Under the pieces are notes generated by a model, which did no database searches, was not told the origin of the DNA, and saw only the letters and a list, made by a program, of their open reading frames with translations. 8,021 nucleotides of DNA, taken from positions 1-8,021 of the forward strand of contig CANJSR010000212.1 of NCBI GenBank assembly GCA_947476855.1, read 5' to 3'. Position numbers and translations under genes: made by a program. Positions 1 to 6,670 of the stretch are shown here, in pieces; position 1 is the stretch's first letter, and every line of letters begins with the position of its first letter. The DNA comes from Acetobacteraceae bacterium (GTDB lineage: Bacteria; Pseudomonadota; Alphaproteobacteria; Acetobacterales; Acetobacteraceae).

Positions 1-32
1 ATGTTGGAGACGGGTGCGCGCGGATCGTCCAT
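1..32 (-). CDS. xseA: Exodeoxyribonuclease VII large subunit, N-terminal stub (partial, runs off left edge)
   Basis: Only the first ten codons are in the window. They read [10 protein letters not shown] from an ATG at positions 32-30 on the minus strand and continue past the left edge. Alphaproteobacterial XseA proteins commonly begin with a short variable stretch ending in S-N followed by a PEY/PEF-S-V-S-E-L-S block, and xseA is often divergent from purD in this group. XseA is the large subunit of the nuclease that degrades single-stranded DNA in mismatch repair and recombination. The 48 bp between this ATG and the purD ATG would hold both promoters; a TATGCT at 43-48 could be a -10 for purD, but no convincing -35 is visible. 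The call rests on ten residues and gene context, so it is tentative; any other short divergent ORF is possible. Confidence 0.5.
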   Translation of the reverse strand, partial: MDDPRAPVSN

Positions 33-68
33 GGGCCTAGCCTATGCTACACCGCGCCGTCGGCAAAC

Positions 69-75
69 AAGGAGG
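69..75 (+). promoter_or_regulatory. Ribosome binding site of purD
   Basis: AAGGAGG is a near-perfect Shine-Dalgarno sequence. It lies 5 nt before the ATG at 81 and fixes that codon as the purD start. Confidence 0.85.
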
Positions 76-80
76 CTCGG

Positions 81-1367
81 ATGCGTGTTCTGGTCGTTGG
101 TTCCGGTGGACGGGAACATGCGCTGTGCTGGGCCATCGCGGCGAGCCCGCTGCTGACGAAATTGTGGTGCGCGCCGGGCAATCCCGGGATCGCCGAGGTC
201 GCGGAGTGCGTGGGAATCGGGGTGATGGACATCGCCGCCCTCGTCGCCTTCGCGCAGGACAACGCGGTCGACCTGGTGGTGCCCGGGCCGGAAGCCCCAT
301 TGGTCGCCGGGCTGGTCGATGCGATGGAGGAGGAGGGCATCCCCTGCTGCGGCCCCACCGCCGCCGCCGCGCAGCTTGAGGGTAGCAAGGCCTTCACCAA
401 GGAACTCGCCGACGCCGCCGATATCCCGACCGCGCGGTGGGAACGGTTCGAGGATGCCGAGGCCGCACGGGCGTTCGTCCGCCGCCGTGGCGCGCCGATC
501 GTGATCAAGGCCGATGGGCTCGCCGCCGGAAAGGGTGTCGTCGTGGCGCAGACCGAGGCGGAGGCACTGGCCGCCATCGATGCCATGATGGACGATCGCG
601 TGTTCGGCGAGTCCGGCGCCAGCGTGGTGATCGAGGAATGCCTGGTGGGGGAGGAAGTCTCCCTGTTCGCGCTGTGCGATGGCGAACACGCGGTGCTGTT
701 GGGCTCCGCGCAGGATCATAAGCGGGTGGGGGACGGCGATACCGGGCCGAACACTGGCGGGATGGGGTCGTATTCGCCCGTGCCGGCGTTTTCTCCCGCG
801 TTGGAGCAGGCCTGTTTCGACCGCTTCGTCAAGGCGGCGCTGGTCGAGATGGCGCGCCGGGGCACGCCGTTCCGCGGCATCCTCTATGCCGGGCTGATGC
901 TGACCGATGACGGGCCGAAATTGATCGAGTTCAACGCCCGGTTCGGTGATCCGGAATGCCAGGTCCTGCTGATGAAATTGCGCTCGGACCTGCTGCCGGC
1001 CTTGGCGGCGGCGTGTGATGGGGAGCTTGGGCACTTTGACCTGCGGTGGCACGACCGGGCCTCCGTCTCGGTGGTGATGGCGGCGCGCGGCTATCCGGAC
1101 GCGCCGGAGCGGGGCAGCGTGATCCGGGGCCTCGATCGGGCGGCGGCGGTGCCGGGGGCGATGGTGTTCCACGCGGGGACGGAGGCGATGGCCGACGGCA
1201 CGATCCGCGCGATCGGCGGGCGGGTGCTGACGATCTGCGCGACCGGGGAGACGATCAGCGAGGCGCGGGACAATGCCTATCGCGCGGTCGACGCGATCGA
1301 CTGGCCGGAAGGCTTCTGCCGGCGCGATATCGGCTGGCGCGCCCTGGGCGGTGCGTCCCAGGCGTAA
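81..1367 (+). CDS. purD: Phosphoribosylamine--glycine ligase (GAR synthetase)
   Basis: This enzyme catalyses the second step of de novo purine synthesis in the cytoplasm: 5-phosphoribosylamine + glycine + ATP gives glycinamide ribonucleotide + ADP + phosphate. The 428-residue length is normal for monofunctional bacterial PurD. The N-terminal signature GSGGREHAL is at residues 7-15. An ATP-grasp domain follows, with [12 protein letters not shown] at 142-153, DHKR at 212-215, [13 protein letters not shown] at 221-233 and the metal/ATP-binding [12 protein letters not shown] at 283-294, where Cys replaces the more usual Thr. A C-terminal rudiment domain runs from about 325 to 428 (VVMAARGYP at 331-339). 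The ATG at 81 is chosen because of the AAGGAGG 5 nt upstream and because the Rossmann-type [10 protein letters not shown] start is canonical. No purine-pathway neighbour lies downstream; the gene stops 4 bp from a convergent gene. It looks intact and monocistronic within the window. Confidence 0.98.
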   Translation: MRVLVVGSGGREHALCWAIAASPLLTKLWCAPGNPGIAEVAECVGIGVMDIAALVAFAQDNAVDLVVPGPEAPLVAGLVDAMEEEGIPCCGPTAAAAQLEGSKAFTKELADAADIPTARWERFEDAEAARAFVRRRGAPIVIKADGLAAGKGVVVAQTEAEALAAIDAMMDDRVFGESGASVVIEECLVGEEVSLFALCDGEHAVLLGSAQDHKRVGDGDTGPNTGGMGSYSPVPAFSPALEQACFDRFVKAALVEMARRGTPFRGILYAGLMLTDDGPKLIEFNARFGDPECQVLLMKLRSDLLPALAAACDGELGHFDLRWHDRASVSVVMAARGYPDAPERGSVIRGLDRAAAVPGAMVFHAGTEAMADGTIRAIGGRVLTICATGETISEARDNAYRAVDAIDWPEGFCRRDIGWRALGGASQA

Positions 1368-1387
1368 GCGTTCAGGCCGCCAGGGCG
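1340..1387. terminator. Possible hairpin spanning the convergent purD / Hint-protein 3' ends
   Basis: CGCCCTGG at 1340-1347 is exactly complementary to CCAGGGCG at 1380-1387, giving an 8-bp GC-rich stem around a 32-nt loop that contains both stop codons. A competing hairpin inside purD (CCTGGG 1343-1348 with CCCAGG 1357-1362) shares the left arm. Neither has a U-tract, so intrinsic termination is unproven. In GC-rich DNA such stems can arise by chance. Confidence 0.25.
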
Positions 1388-4300
1388 GAGACCGGGACGG
1401 GGTAGGCGGTGGCCGGCCCGAGATGGATTTCCAGCAGCAAGGACGCGTCGGCGGGCGGAACCGGGATCGCCGCGTCTCCCGCTGTCCAGCGCCAGACGCA
1501 GCCCGCGTCGGCTTCCGCCGTGTGCCAGCCATCGCGCAGGCCGGGATGGTCGGCGGGGATGTCCCAGAGCCGGTCCCCGTCCCGGAACACCAGGCGGCGG
1601 ATCGAGACGCCCAGGCGCCGGCGGTCCCCTGGAGCCGCCGATGCCTCGGCGGGGATCGCGTGGCGTGACAGCAGGCGCACGGCGGTCGTGCCGGGGGGCA
1701 GCAGAAAGCTGTGGCGCGATCCGACGCGGGTGATCGGATCGAGGCGGCGGCCCCCGATCAGCAGATGCAGGTCCGGGTCGGTCATGGCCGCGGGTGCGTC
1801 GGGAAACAGGCGTTCGGCCCGGTCGGCGATCGCCTGCCACAGCGGACCCACGGCTTCAGGCGTGACCAGCAGGGGGGCGCAGGCCGTTTCGGGCCAGGCG
1901 GCGGGCAGGGTGAGCGAAGGGTGCGCCTCGATCACCGGGCCGCCATTGGCGAAGAAGGCGCGGTTGCCGGTGTCGAGGTAGCTTTCCGCCGACAGCCCCT
2001 CGGCGATCAGGATCGCGTGGCGGTCGAGTTCGATATGGAAATAGTCGACCGACCGTGCCCCGCTCTCCCGCAGGATCGATCGGTGGTTGACCAGCAGTTC
2101 CGCCGGTACCAGCGCGTCCCCCAGCAGGATGCCATGCGGCGGGGACACCAGCAGGTCCCGCTTCGGCACCCCTGGGGCGAGCGCGTCGCGGCGGATGCGG
2201 ATCGGTTCGGCGCGCCAGGGCTCGGGGTGGCGGGTCAGGTCGATGCGGCGATGGCCGACCCAGCGGATCCGCTCGATCCGCGTGCCGTCGCCCTGGCGCA
2301 CCAGCACGGCATCGCCGACGCACAGCGCCTCGATCGGGGTTTCCCCGGATGGCGTCGCGATTCGGGTGCCCCGGGCGTAGCAGACGATCCCGGCCGTCAC
2401 CGGCACGCCGAGGTCGCGCAGCACCGCCAGGTCCATCGCCGAGATCGGGATCGAGGTCCCGGTGCCGATCCCGATGCCGTTCATCAGGTCGGTGGCCAAA
2501 GGCTCCAGTGTCGAATTGGCGAAATGATACAGGTTCTGTTCGGCGGCGTTGGACGTCAGCGGTACGGCGGTCGCGGTGCCGGAGCCAAGGATCGAGCCAT
2601 AGGTCGCCATCGCGTTCGCGCCATTGAACGTCGCGGAGGTGACGGTGCCGCTGTTCAGCACCGTGGTCATGTTGATGTCGTACAGCGTGGCCTGGCTGCC
2701 GAGGACGCCGGTCGTCGGCACCGTCAGGCCGTACATGCCCAGGCCGTGCGCCATCTCGTGCCGGAAGACGGTTGTCAGGTCGAACTGCAAGGCCGGGACC
2801 GAGCCGGAATCATACGGGTCCGGATCGATGAACAGGTTGGTCAGGTTCGACCCGCCCAGGAACAGCGTCACCGCGACATCGATGCTGGTCCCGGTGATGT
2901 AGTTGCCCGTCGTCAGCGCATAGATGCTGGACGGCATGACGATCACCTTCCCGCCGATCGTCTCTCCGGTCAGGATCGTGCTGGTGTACAGCGCCTCCGC
3001 CAGGCGGGAGCCTTCGGTCGTGTTGGACAGCGTAAGCGAGATGCGCAGCGGCGCGTGCCCGGTGATATAGCGGCCCCAGTCGGCGATCGCGGCCTCCAGG
3101 TTGGAAACGATCTGGCCCTCGGTCGTGTCGTTGATCGCGGCCAGGTCGGTGACGCTGATCGTGGCGCTGAGGCCGTTGCGGTCGGGCGCGCCGGCGGTGA
3201 CGCGGACGACGCTGTCCCCGCCTTGCATGGTCGTCGTGAAGGTGGCGCCAGTGTAGTCGCCCGACAGCGCGATCGTGTCGATGGTCGACCCGCCGTTGAT
3301 GATCGCCAGCGTGTTCCCGTTGACGATCGAGGCGGCCGTCGCCGTGACCCCGCCCAGCACCAGCCGGTCGGCGCCGAACAGCGTATCGCCGCCGCCGAAG
3401 CCCACCAGCGTGCCAGTGAAGCTCGGCAGGTCATCGAGGCGCAGGGTCGCGTCCGCGCCACCGAACATGATGGTCTGGCTGGTCGCGTCGCCGATCGTGA
3501 CGGTCGCGCCGTTCTCCACCACGATCGTGCCGGACCCGGTGATGGTGCCGAGGTTCAGCACGCCCTCGGTGTTGTAGACCGTGCCGCCATTGTGCAGGGC
3601 GGTGGGGCTGGCGCCTTCCAGGATCAGGCGCGCGCCGGTGCCGACGTTCAGGAAGCCCGATCCGGTGATCGTCTCATCGACGTCCAGAGCGCCGCCGCTG
3701 ACCAGGATCGTGCCGGTATTGGCGATCGTGCCCGCGACGCTGCCGAAGCCGGTCAGTGTGCTGGTATTGTTGAACAATGGCCCCGACAGCGTGCCGTTCT
3801 GCAGGATCAGCGTGCCGGCGTTGGTCAGGGTGTTGCTGGCGGCAAAGGCCTTGTGGTTCCGCACGTCCAGCACGCCGGCCGCCGCGATCGACTGTAACTG
3901 CGTGCCGATGGAGTCGAAGCTCGTGCCGTTGCGAACCTCGATATCCGACGACCGCCCGTCCAGCACCAGCCGAGCGGCGTTGGTCGTGATGGGAGTGGAG
4001 GCGGCGGCGACGTGGAAGCGGATCGCATTCTCGCTCGTGGCGCTGCCGACCGCCATGAAGGAACCGCCGGTCAGCGTGCCGGCGGCGTAGTTGCCCAGGG
4101 CCGATCCGCTGATCAGGAGCACCGATCCCCCGCCGGATGCCGCGGACATGACCGTGCCGCTGTTCAGCATCGGGGCGGAGATCGTCAGCGTGTTCAGCGT
4201 CCGGTCGGCGATGATGGTGCCGAGATTGGTCAGCGTGCCGGTGCCGGTGATGGAGCCTCGGCCCGCGATGCGCCCGGTCAGGGTGCCGACTCCGTTCAGC

Positions 4301-4596
4301 ACGCTGGCGTTGCTGCCCAGGGTCACGCTGCCCTGGTTGATCAGCAGGTCGCCGCCATTCGCCTGCAAGGTCCCCGATATCAAGAGCGTGGCGCTGGCGT
4401 TGTTCAGGGTCAGGGAGGCGACGGAGAAGGCGGTCCCGGTGGCGATCGTGACGGTGTATGGAATGGCACCGACCGGCGCCGCATCGATCAGGACCGCGGT
4501 GTTCGCATCATTCGGCGTGCCGGTCGGTGACCATTGGACGGGGTCGGACCAGAGCGCGCTGGAACCCGTGAGCCAGGTGGAAGTCGATGTCGCCAT
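1372..4596 (-). CDS. Large beta-repeat protein with metalloprotease-like domain and Hint domain
   Basis: This is a 1074-residue protein of unproven function. Residues 1-370 are rich in G, T, N, S, L and V and carry irregular beta-strand repeats such as GTLTNLGTI (120-128) and GTIANTGTILVSGGALDV (289-306), suggesting a beta-helix or adhesin-like stalk. Residues about 375-468 form a module ending TMQGGDSVVRV, of a kind I associate with alphaproteobacterial surface proteins. Residues about 475-735 look like a zinc metalloprotease: HEMAHGLGMYG at 613-623, YHF at 690-692, a possible Met-turn DLMNG at 703-707 and DLAVLRDLG at 722-730. Residues about 738-878 are a Hint_2-type domain: candidate nucleophile Cys739 in CYARGTRIATPSGE, LLVSPPHGILL at 815-825, and RHAILIAEGLSAESYLD at 859-875. 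The last ~190 residues form a tail with RRRLGVSIRRL and GWHTAE. I see no Sec signal, autotransporter barrel or clear RTX array, so the export route is unknown. The ATG at 4596 is preferred over an in-frame TTG at 4617 because MATSTSTW followed by WSDPVQW resembles usual starts; the SD (GGAC) is weak. Domain calls are from pattern recognition only. Confidence 0.85.
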   Translation of the reverse strand: MATSTSTWLTGSSALWSDPVQWSPTGTPNDANTAVLIDAAPVGAIPYTVTIATGTAFSVASLTLNNASATLLISGTLQANGGDLLINQGSVTLGSNASVLNGVGTLTGRIAGRGSITGTGTLTNLGTIIADRTLNTLTISAPMLNSGTVMSAASGGGSVLLISGSALGNYAAGTLTGGSFMAVGSATSENAIRFHVAAASTPITTNAARLVLDGRSSDIEVRNGTSFDSIGTQLQSIAAAGVLDVRNHKAFAASNTLTNAGTLILQNGTLSGPLFNNTSTLTGFGSVAGTIANTGTILVSGGALDVDETITGSGFLNVGTGARLILEGASPTALHNGGTVYNTEGVLNLGTITGSGTIVVENGATVTIGDATSQTIMFGGADATLRLDDLPSFTGTLVGFGGGDTLFGADRLVLGGVTATAASIVNGNTLAIINGGSTIDTIALSGDYTGATFTTTMQGGDSVVRVTAGAPDRNGLSATISVTDLAAINDTTEGQIVSNLEAAIADWGRYITGHAPLRISLTLSNTTEGSRLAEALYTSTILTGETIGGKVIVMPSSIYALTTGNYITGTSIDVAVTLFLGGSNLTNLFIDPDPYDSGSVPALQFDLTTVFRHEMAHGLGMYGLTVPTTGVLGSQATLYDINMTTVLNSGTVTSATFNGANAMATYGSILGSGTATAVPLTSNAAEQNLYHFANSTLEPLATDLMNGIGIGTGTSIPISAMDLAVLRDLGVPVTAGIVCYARGTRIATPSGETPIEALCVGDAVLVRQGDGTRIERIRWVGHRRIDLTRHPEPWRAEPIRIRRDALAPGVPKRDLLVSPPHGILLGDALVPAELLVNHRSILRESGARSVDYFHIELDRHAILIAEGLSAESYLDTGNRAFFANGGPVIEAHPSLTLPAAWPETACAPLLVTPEAVGPLWQAIADRAERLFPDAPAAMTDPDLHLLIGGRRLDPITRVGSRHSFLLPPGTTAVRLLSRHAIPAEASAAPGDRRRLGVSIRRLVFRDGDRLWDIPADHPGLRDGWHTAEADAGCVWRWTAGDAAIPVPPADASLLLEIHLGPATAYPVPVSALAA

Positions 4597-4758
4597 GAGA
4601 AGCCGGGTCCCGCGCAAAGCCGGCCCGATTTCTTGCCGATGGCCGCGCGTGACGCAACGGCTGCATCACGATTGCTCGGCGATTCCGAATGATTGAGTGT
4701 AGCCTTAGGCGAGCGCCTGCTGGAATGATATGCGGCCGGCAACCGGTCCGGCTGCCGA

Positions 4759-4774
4759 GCGGGCGATCACCCGC
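4759..4774 (-). terminator. Weak hairpin downstream of the Crp/Fnr regulator
   Basis: GCGGG (4759-4763) pairs with CCCGC (4770-4774) around a 6-nt loop, starting 12 nt past the regulator's stop codon on the minus strand. The stem has only 5 bp and lacks a U-tract, so it is at best a weak terminator. The remainder of the 4597-4785 gap must also hold the Hint-protein promoter if that gene is not co-transcribed, but I can identify no convincing -35/-10 pair there. Confidence 0.2.
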
Positions 4775-4785
4775 CGCAACGACGG

Positions 4786-5547
4786 TCAGGCCGGAATGGA
4801 CACCGTATCGCTCGTGTCGTTCGGCGCCGCGTAGTCCCGCAGGCGGGCGATGTCGTGCAGGATCACCCTCGCGCCATGGGTTTCGACGCCCATGGTCCGC
4901 AGCGCAGCGAAGGCACGGGACAGGTTTTCCTGCCGGCAGCCAAGGCGGGCGGCCAGCAGGCGCTTGTCGAACGGCAGACGGAAGCTGACCGTGTTGTCCG
5001 CAGGCTCCTTCGACAGGTCGAGCAGGTAGCAGCCCAGCCGTTGCGCGGTGGTGCGGAGCTTGAGGTCGCAGACCTGCCGGACCATGGCGCCGAAATCCAT
5101 CGCCTCGGCCCGCAGGATGGCCGAGGCCAGGAGCGGTTCCTGCTGGATCAGCGTCAGGATGCCCTCTCCGTCGATCGAGATCACGCGGGCGTTGGTGGTG
5201 GTGTGCGCGCTCATGAGGAAGGGGAGGCGGGCCAGCATGGTGGCCAGGATGAAATGCCCGCCTGGCTGCACGACCTCCACCACCGCGCTGATGCCGTTCT
5301 GGACGCTGTTCGACAGCGTTACCTGACCTTCCAGGAGGATATAAAGCTGGGTGGCGAGTTCACCCTGGCGGCAAAGCATGGTGTTGGGGGGCACGGTGAG
5401 CGAGCGGGCCAGCGGTTCGATCCGCGCGAGCACGTCCCGGGGCAAATCCCGGAAAATATTCGCCGTGGTGAGCATGTCACTTTCGACACGGCATTCCGGG
5501 ACGCCAGCCGGCGGTGACGCGGACGGGCCGGTCGTTGTTTGAGACAT
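4786..5547 (-). CDS. Crp/Fnr-family transcriptional regulator with FNR-type recognition helix
   Basis: This is a 253-residue cytoplasmic one-component regulator of normal family length. An N-terminal cyclic-nucleotide-binding-fold sensor domain spans about 33-130, with LYILLEGQVTLSN at 68-80. A long dimerisation helix covers about 135-165, and a C-terminal winged helix-turn-helix about 165-235. The recognition helix carries E207-N-L-S210-R211, the E-x-x-S-R pattern by which FNR reads TTGAT half-sites; CRP has R-E-x-x-x-R instead. The FNR [4Fe-4S] cysteine cluster is absent, with only Cys19 near the N-terminus. The Arg-Ser/Thr cAMP contact of CRP is also missing in the 96-120 region. The ligand is therefore unknown; a DNR-like NO/haem sensor is one possibility. 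The ATG at 5547 is chosen over an in-frame TTG at 5562 because AGGGA lies 6 nt upstream. The gene diverges from a quinone oxidoreductase and probably regulates both. Confidence 0.9.
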   Translation of the reverse strand: MSQTTTGPSASPPAGVPECRVESDMLTTANIFRDLPRDVLARIEPLARSLTVPPNTMLCRQGELATQLYILLEGQVTLSNSVQNGISAVVEVVQPGGHFILATMLARLPFLMSAHTTTNARVISIDGEGILTLIQQEPLLASAILRAEAMDFGAMVRQVCDLKLRTTAQRLGCYLLDLSKEPADNTVSFRLPFDKRLLAARLGCRQENLSRAFAALRTMGVETHGARVILHDIARLRDYAAPNDTSDTVSIPA

Positions 5548-5581
5548 GGTGTTCCCTGCCAAGAATTGCGGTTTGCCACTT

Positions 5582-5587
5582 ATTATA
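5582..5587 (-). promoter_or_regulatory. -10 element of the Crp/Fnr regulator gene
   Basis: The minus strand reads a perfect TATAAT here, inside an AT-rich tract that stands out against the GC-rich surroundings. It predicts a transcription start near 5574-5576, leaving a short leader before the ATG at 5547. No TTGACA-like -35 is present at the right spacing, as expected for an activator-dependent promoter. Confidence 0.55.
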
Positions 5588-5608
5588 AAATGAGGCTAAC
5601 CGATGACA

Positions 5609-5622
5609 TTGCATGGGATCAA
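5609..5622. promoter_or_regulatory. FNR-like operator shared by divergent promoters
   Basis: TTGCATGGGATCAA matches the FNR consensus TTGAT-N4-ATCAA at 8 of 10 defined positions, with one half-site perfect. It is centred at 5615.5 in the divergent promoter region, about 31 bp from the centre of the regulator's TATAAT and about 33 bp from a -10-like TTAAAT of the oxidoreductase gene. Both distances fit class II activation, where the site is near -41.5. The adjacent regulator has the E-x-x-S-R helix expected to bind such a site. Confidence 0.55.
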
Positions 5623-5645
5623 GTATGGTCTGTCCCGGTGGGATG

Positions 5646-5651
5646 TTAAAT
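5646..5651 (+). promoter_or_regulatory. Possible -10 element of the quinone oxidoreductase gene
   Basis: TTAAAT matches TATAAT at 4 of 6 positions. It is placed so that the FNR-like box would sit near -41.5 relative to a start around 5657-5658. No recognisable -35 element is present. The match is modest; the case rests mainly on the spacing. Confidence 0.35.
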
Positions 5652-5672
5652 GCCGGGACGCGACAGAATGAG

Positions 5673-5678
5673 AGGGAG
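5673..5678 (+). promoter_or_regulatory. Ribosome binding site deciding a GTG start
   Basis: AGGGAG lies 6 nt before GTG at 5685. It supports that GTG as the start of the oxidoreductase rather than an in-frame ATG at 5613, which overlaps the operator, or the ATG at 5694, which would remove the first residues of the conserved first strand. Confidence 0.65.
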
Positions 5679-5684
5679 AATGGC

Positions 5685-6659
5685 GTGAAAGCAATGGTGT
5701 GTGAGGCGTTTGGCGGTCCCGAGGTGCTGATGCTGCGCGACCTCCCCGATCCGCCGCCGCCTGGGAACGGAGAGGTCCAGGTCCGGATTCGGGCGCGGGG
5801 CGTACAGTATGTCGATGTCCTGATGCTGGCTGGCAAATATCAATTCAGGCCCGAACCGCCTTTTATTCCCGGAGGAGAGTCGGCGGGAGAGGTTGTCGCC
5901 GTCGGTCCCGATGTCACGGCCTTTGTCCCCGGCGACCGCGTGATGTGCCGCCTGCCCTTGGGCGCCTGCGCCGAGATGGGCAACGCCAAGGTCGCGCTCT
6001 GCGACAAGATCCCCGATGCCATGAGCTTCGAGTCCGCCGGCGTGTTCCGCGGCGCCTACTCCACGGCCTATCACGCGCTGCTCCAGCGCGGGCGGATGCA
6101 GCCTGGTGAGTGGGTGCTGGTGCACGGTGCCGCGGGCGGGATCGGCATCGCCGCCATCCAGGTGGCCAAGCTGTTCGGCGCCAAGGTGATCGCCACCGCC
6201 TCCACCGAGGAAAAGCGGGCGGTCTGCCTGGAGGAAGGGGCCGACCACGCGATCGACTATCGCGGCGGCTTCGTCGACAAGGTCAAGGAACTGACCGACG
6301 GCAAGGGCGTGGACATCGTCTACGACCCGATCGGCGACAAGGTGGCCGAGGAGTCGCTGCGCGCTCTCGCCTGGTGCGGCCGGCTGCTGATCCTGGGTTT
6401 CCTGGGCGGCGGTCCGACCAACATCCGCAGCAACTATCTGCTGATCAAGGGGATCGACGCGATCGGCGTCCGCATCGGCGGACTGAATGAGGCGAATCCG
6501 GCCTTGGCGCTGCAGAACACCCACACGCTGGTCGACCTCGCGGGGCAGGGGCTGCTGAAGCCCCGGATCTCGCACCGGTTCCGGCTGGAGGAAGCACGCG
6601 AAGCGATGCAGGTCATCATCGACCGCAAGGTGATCGGCAAGGCCGTGCTGGTAAGCTGA
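5685..6659 (+). CDS. Zinc-independent MDR-family NAD(P)H:quinone oxidoreductase
   Basis: This is a 324-residue medium-chain dehydrogenase/reductase of the quinone-oxidoreductase branch, expected to be a soluble homodimer using NADPH to reduce quinones or activated alkenes. The GTG start gives M-K-A-M-V-C-E-A-F-G-G-P-E-V-L, the classic QOR N-terminus. The catalytic GroES-like domain has PGGESAGEVVAVG at 62-74, where zinc alcohol dehydrogenases would have GHE; no structural-zinc cysteine cluster is visible. The Rossmann fold has HGAAGGIGIAAIQVAK at 147-162, and STEEK at 173-177 suggests NADPH preference. DPIGDKVAEESLRAL is at 214-228 and the usual C-terminal GKAVL is at 318-322. Close relatives include acrylyl-CoA reductase-like and 2-haloacrylate reductase-like enzymes, so the substrate cannot be set from sequence. 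The gene diverges from a Crp/Fnr regulator and shares an FNR-like box with it, suggesting redox or oxygen control. Confidence 0.92.
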   Translation: MKAMVCEAFGGPEVLMLRDLPDPPPPGNGEVQVRIRARGVQYVDVLMLAGKYQFRPEPPFIPGGESAGEVVAVGPDVTAFVPGDRVMCRLPLGACAEMGNAKVALCDKIPDAMSFESAGVFRGAYSTAYHALLQRGRMQPGEWVLVHGAAGGIGIAAIQVAKLFGAKVIATASTEEKRAVCLEEGADHAIDYRGGFVDKVKELTDGKGVDIVYDPIGDKVAEESLRALAWCGRLLILGFLGGGPTNIRSNYLLIKGIDAIGVRIGGLNEANPALALQNTHTLVDLAGQGLLKPRISHRFRLEEAREAMQVIIDRKVIGKAVLVS

Positions 6660-6670
6660 ACCCGGCGGAT

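Noticed and set aside
401..410. RTX calcium-binding nonapeptide repeat in the Hint protein (GGGDTLFGAD; numbers are residue positions)
   Set aside because: Only one loose copy is present and it does not follow GGxGxDxUx spacing; a true RTX protein has several in tandem.
42..1532. A 496-codon open frame on the minus strand, antisense to purD and running into the next gene's end
   Set aside because: purD is unmistakable on the other strand. The antisense product is Arg/His/Pro/Gly-rich with no family features, so it is a GC-rich shadow frame.
1711..3897. A 728-codon open frame on the plus strand, antisense to the Hint-protein gene
   Set aside because: It lies entirely within the convincing minus-strand gene. 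Its product is a low-complexity R/D/Q/G/A mixture with no recognisable motif, as expected for antisense frames in GC-rich genes where stops are rare.
3200..4400. Recurring DNA strings such as gtgccggtgatggtgccg, considered as a DNA repeat array or CRISPR
   Set aside because: The similarity is irregular and follows the G-T-I/L-x-G protein repeats of the beta-rich domain. There are no constant-length repeats with unique spacers.
4597..4785. Possible small gene or regulatory RNA in the gap between the Hint-protein gene and the regulator
   Set aside because: No open frame with a credible start and ribosome binding site, and no strong structure beyond short GC hairpins.
5613..5684. N-terminal extension of the quinone oxidoreductase from the ATG at 5613
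   Set aside because: The extra 24 residues are not QOR-like and the ATG falls inside the FNR-like operator, upstream of the inferred transcription start. A good Shine-Dalgarno and the family N-terminus both support GTG at 5685.
5646..6575. A 309-codon open frame on the minus strand, antisense to the quinone oxidoreductase
   Set aside because: The plus-strand product has full MDR-family motifs; the antisense product has biased composition and no motifs.
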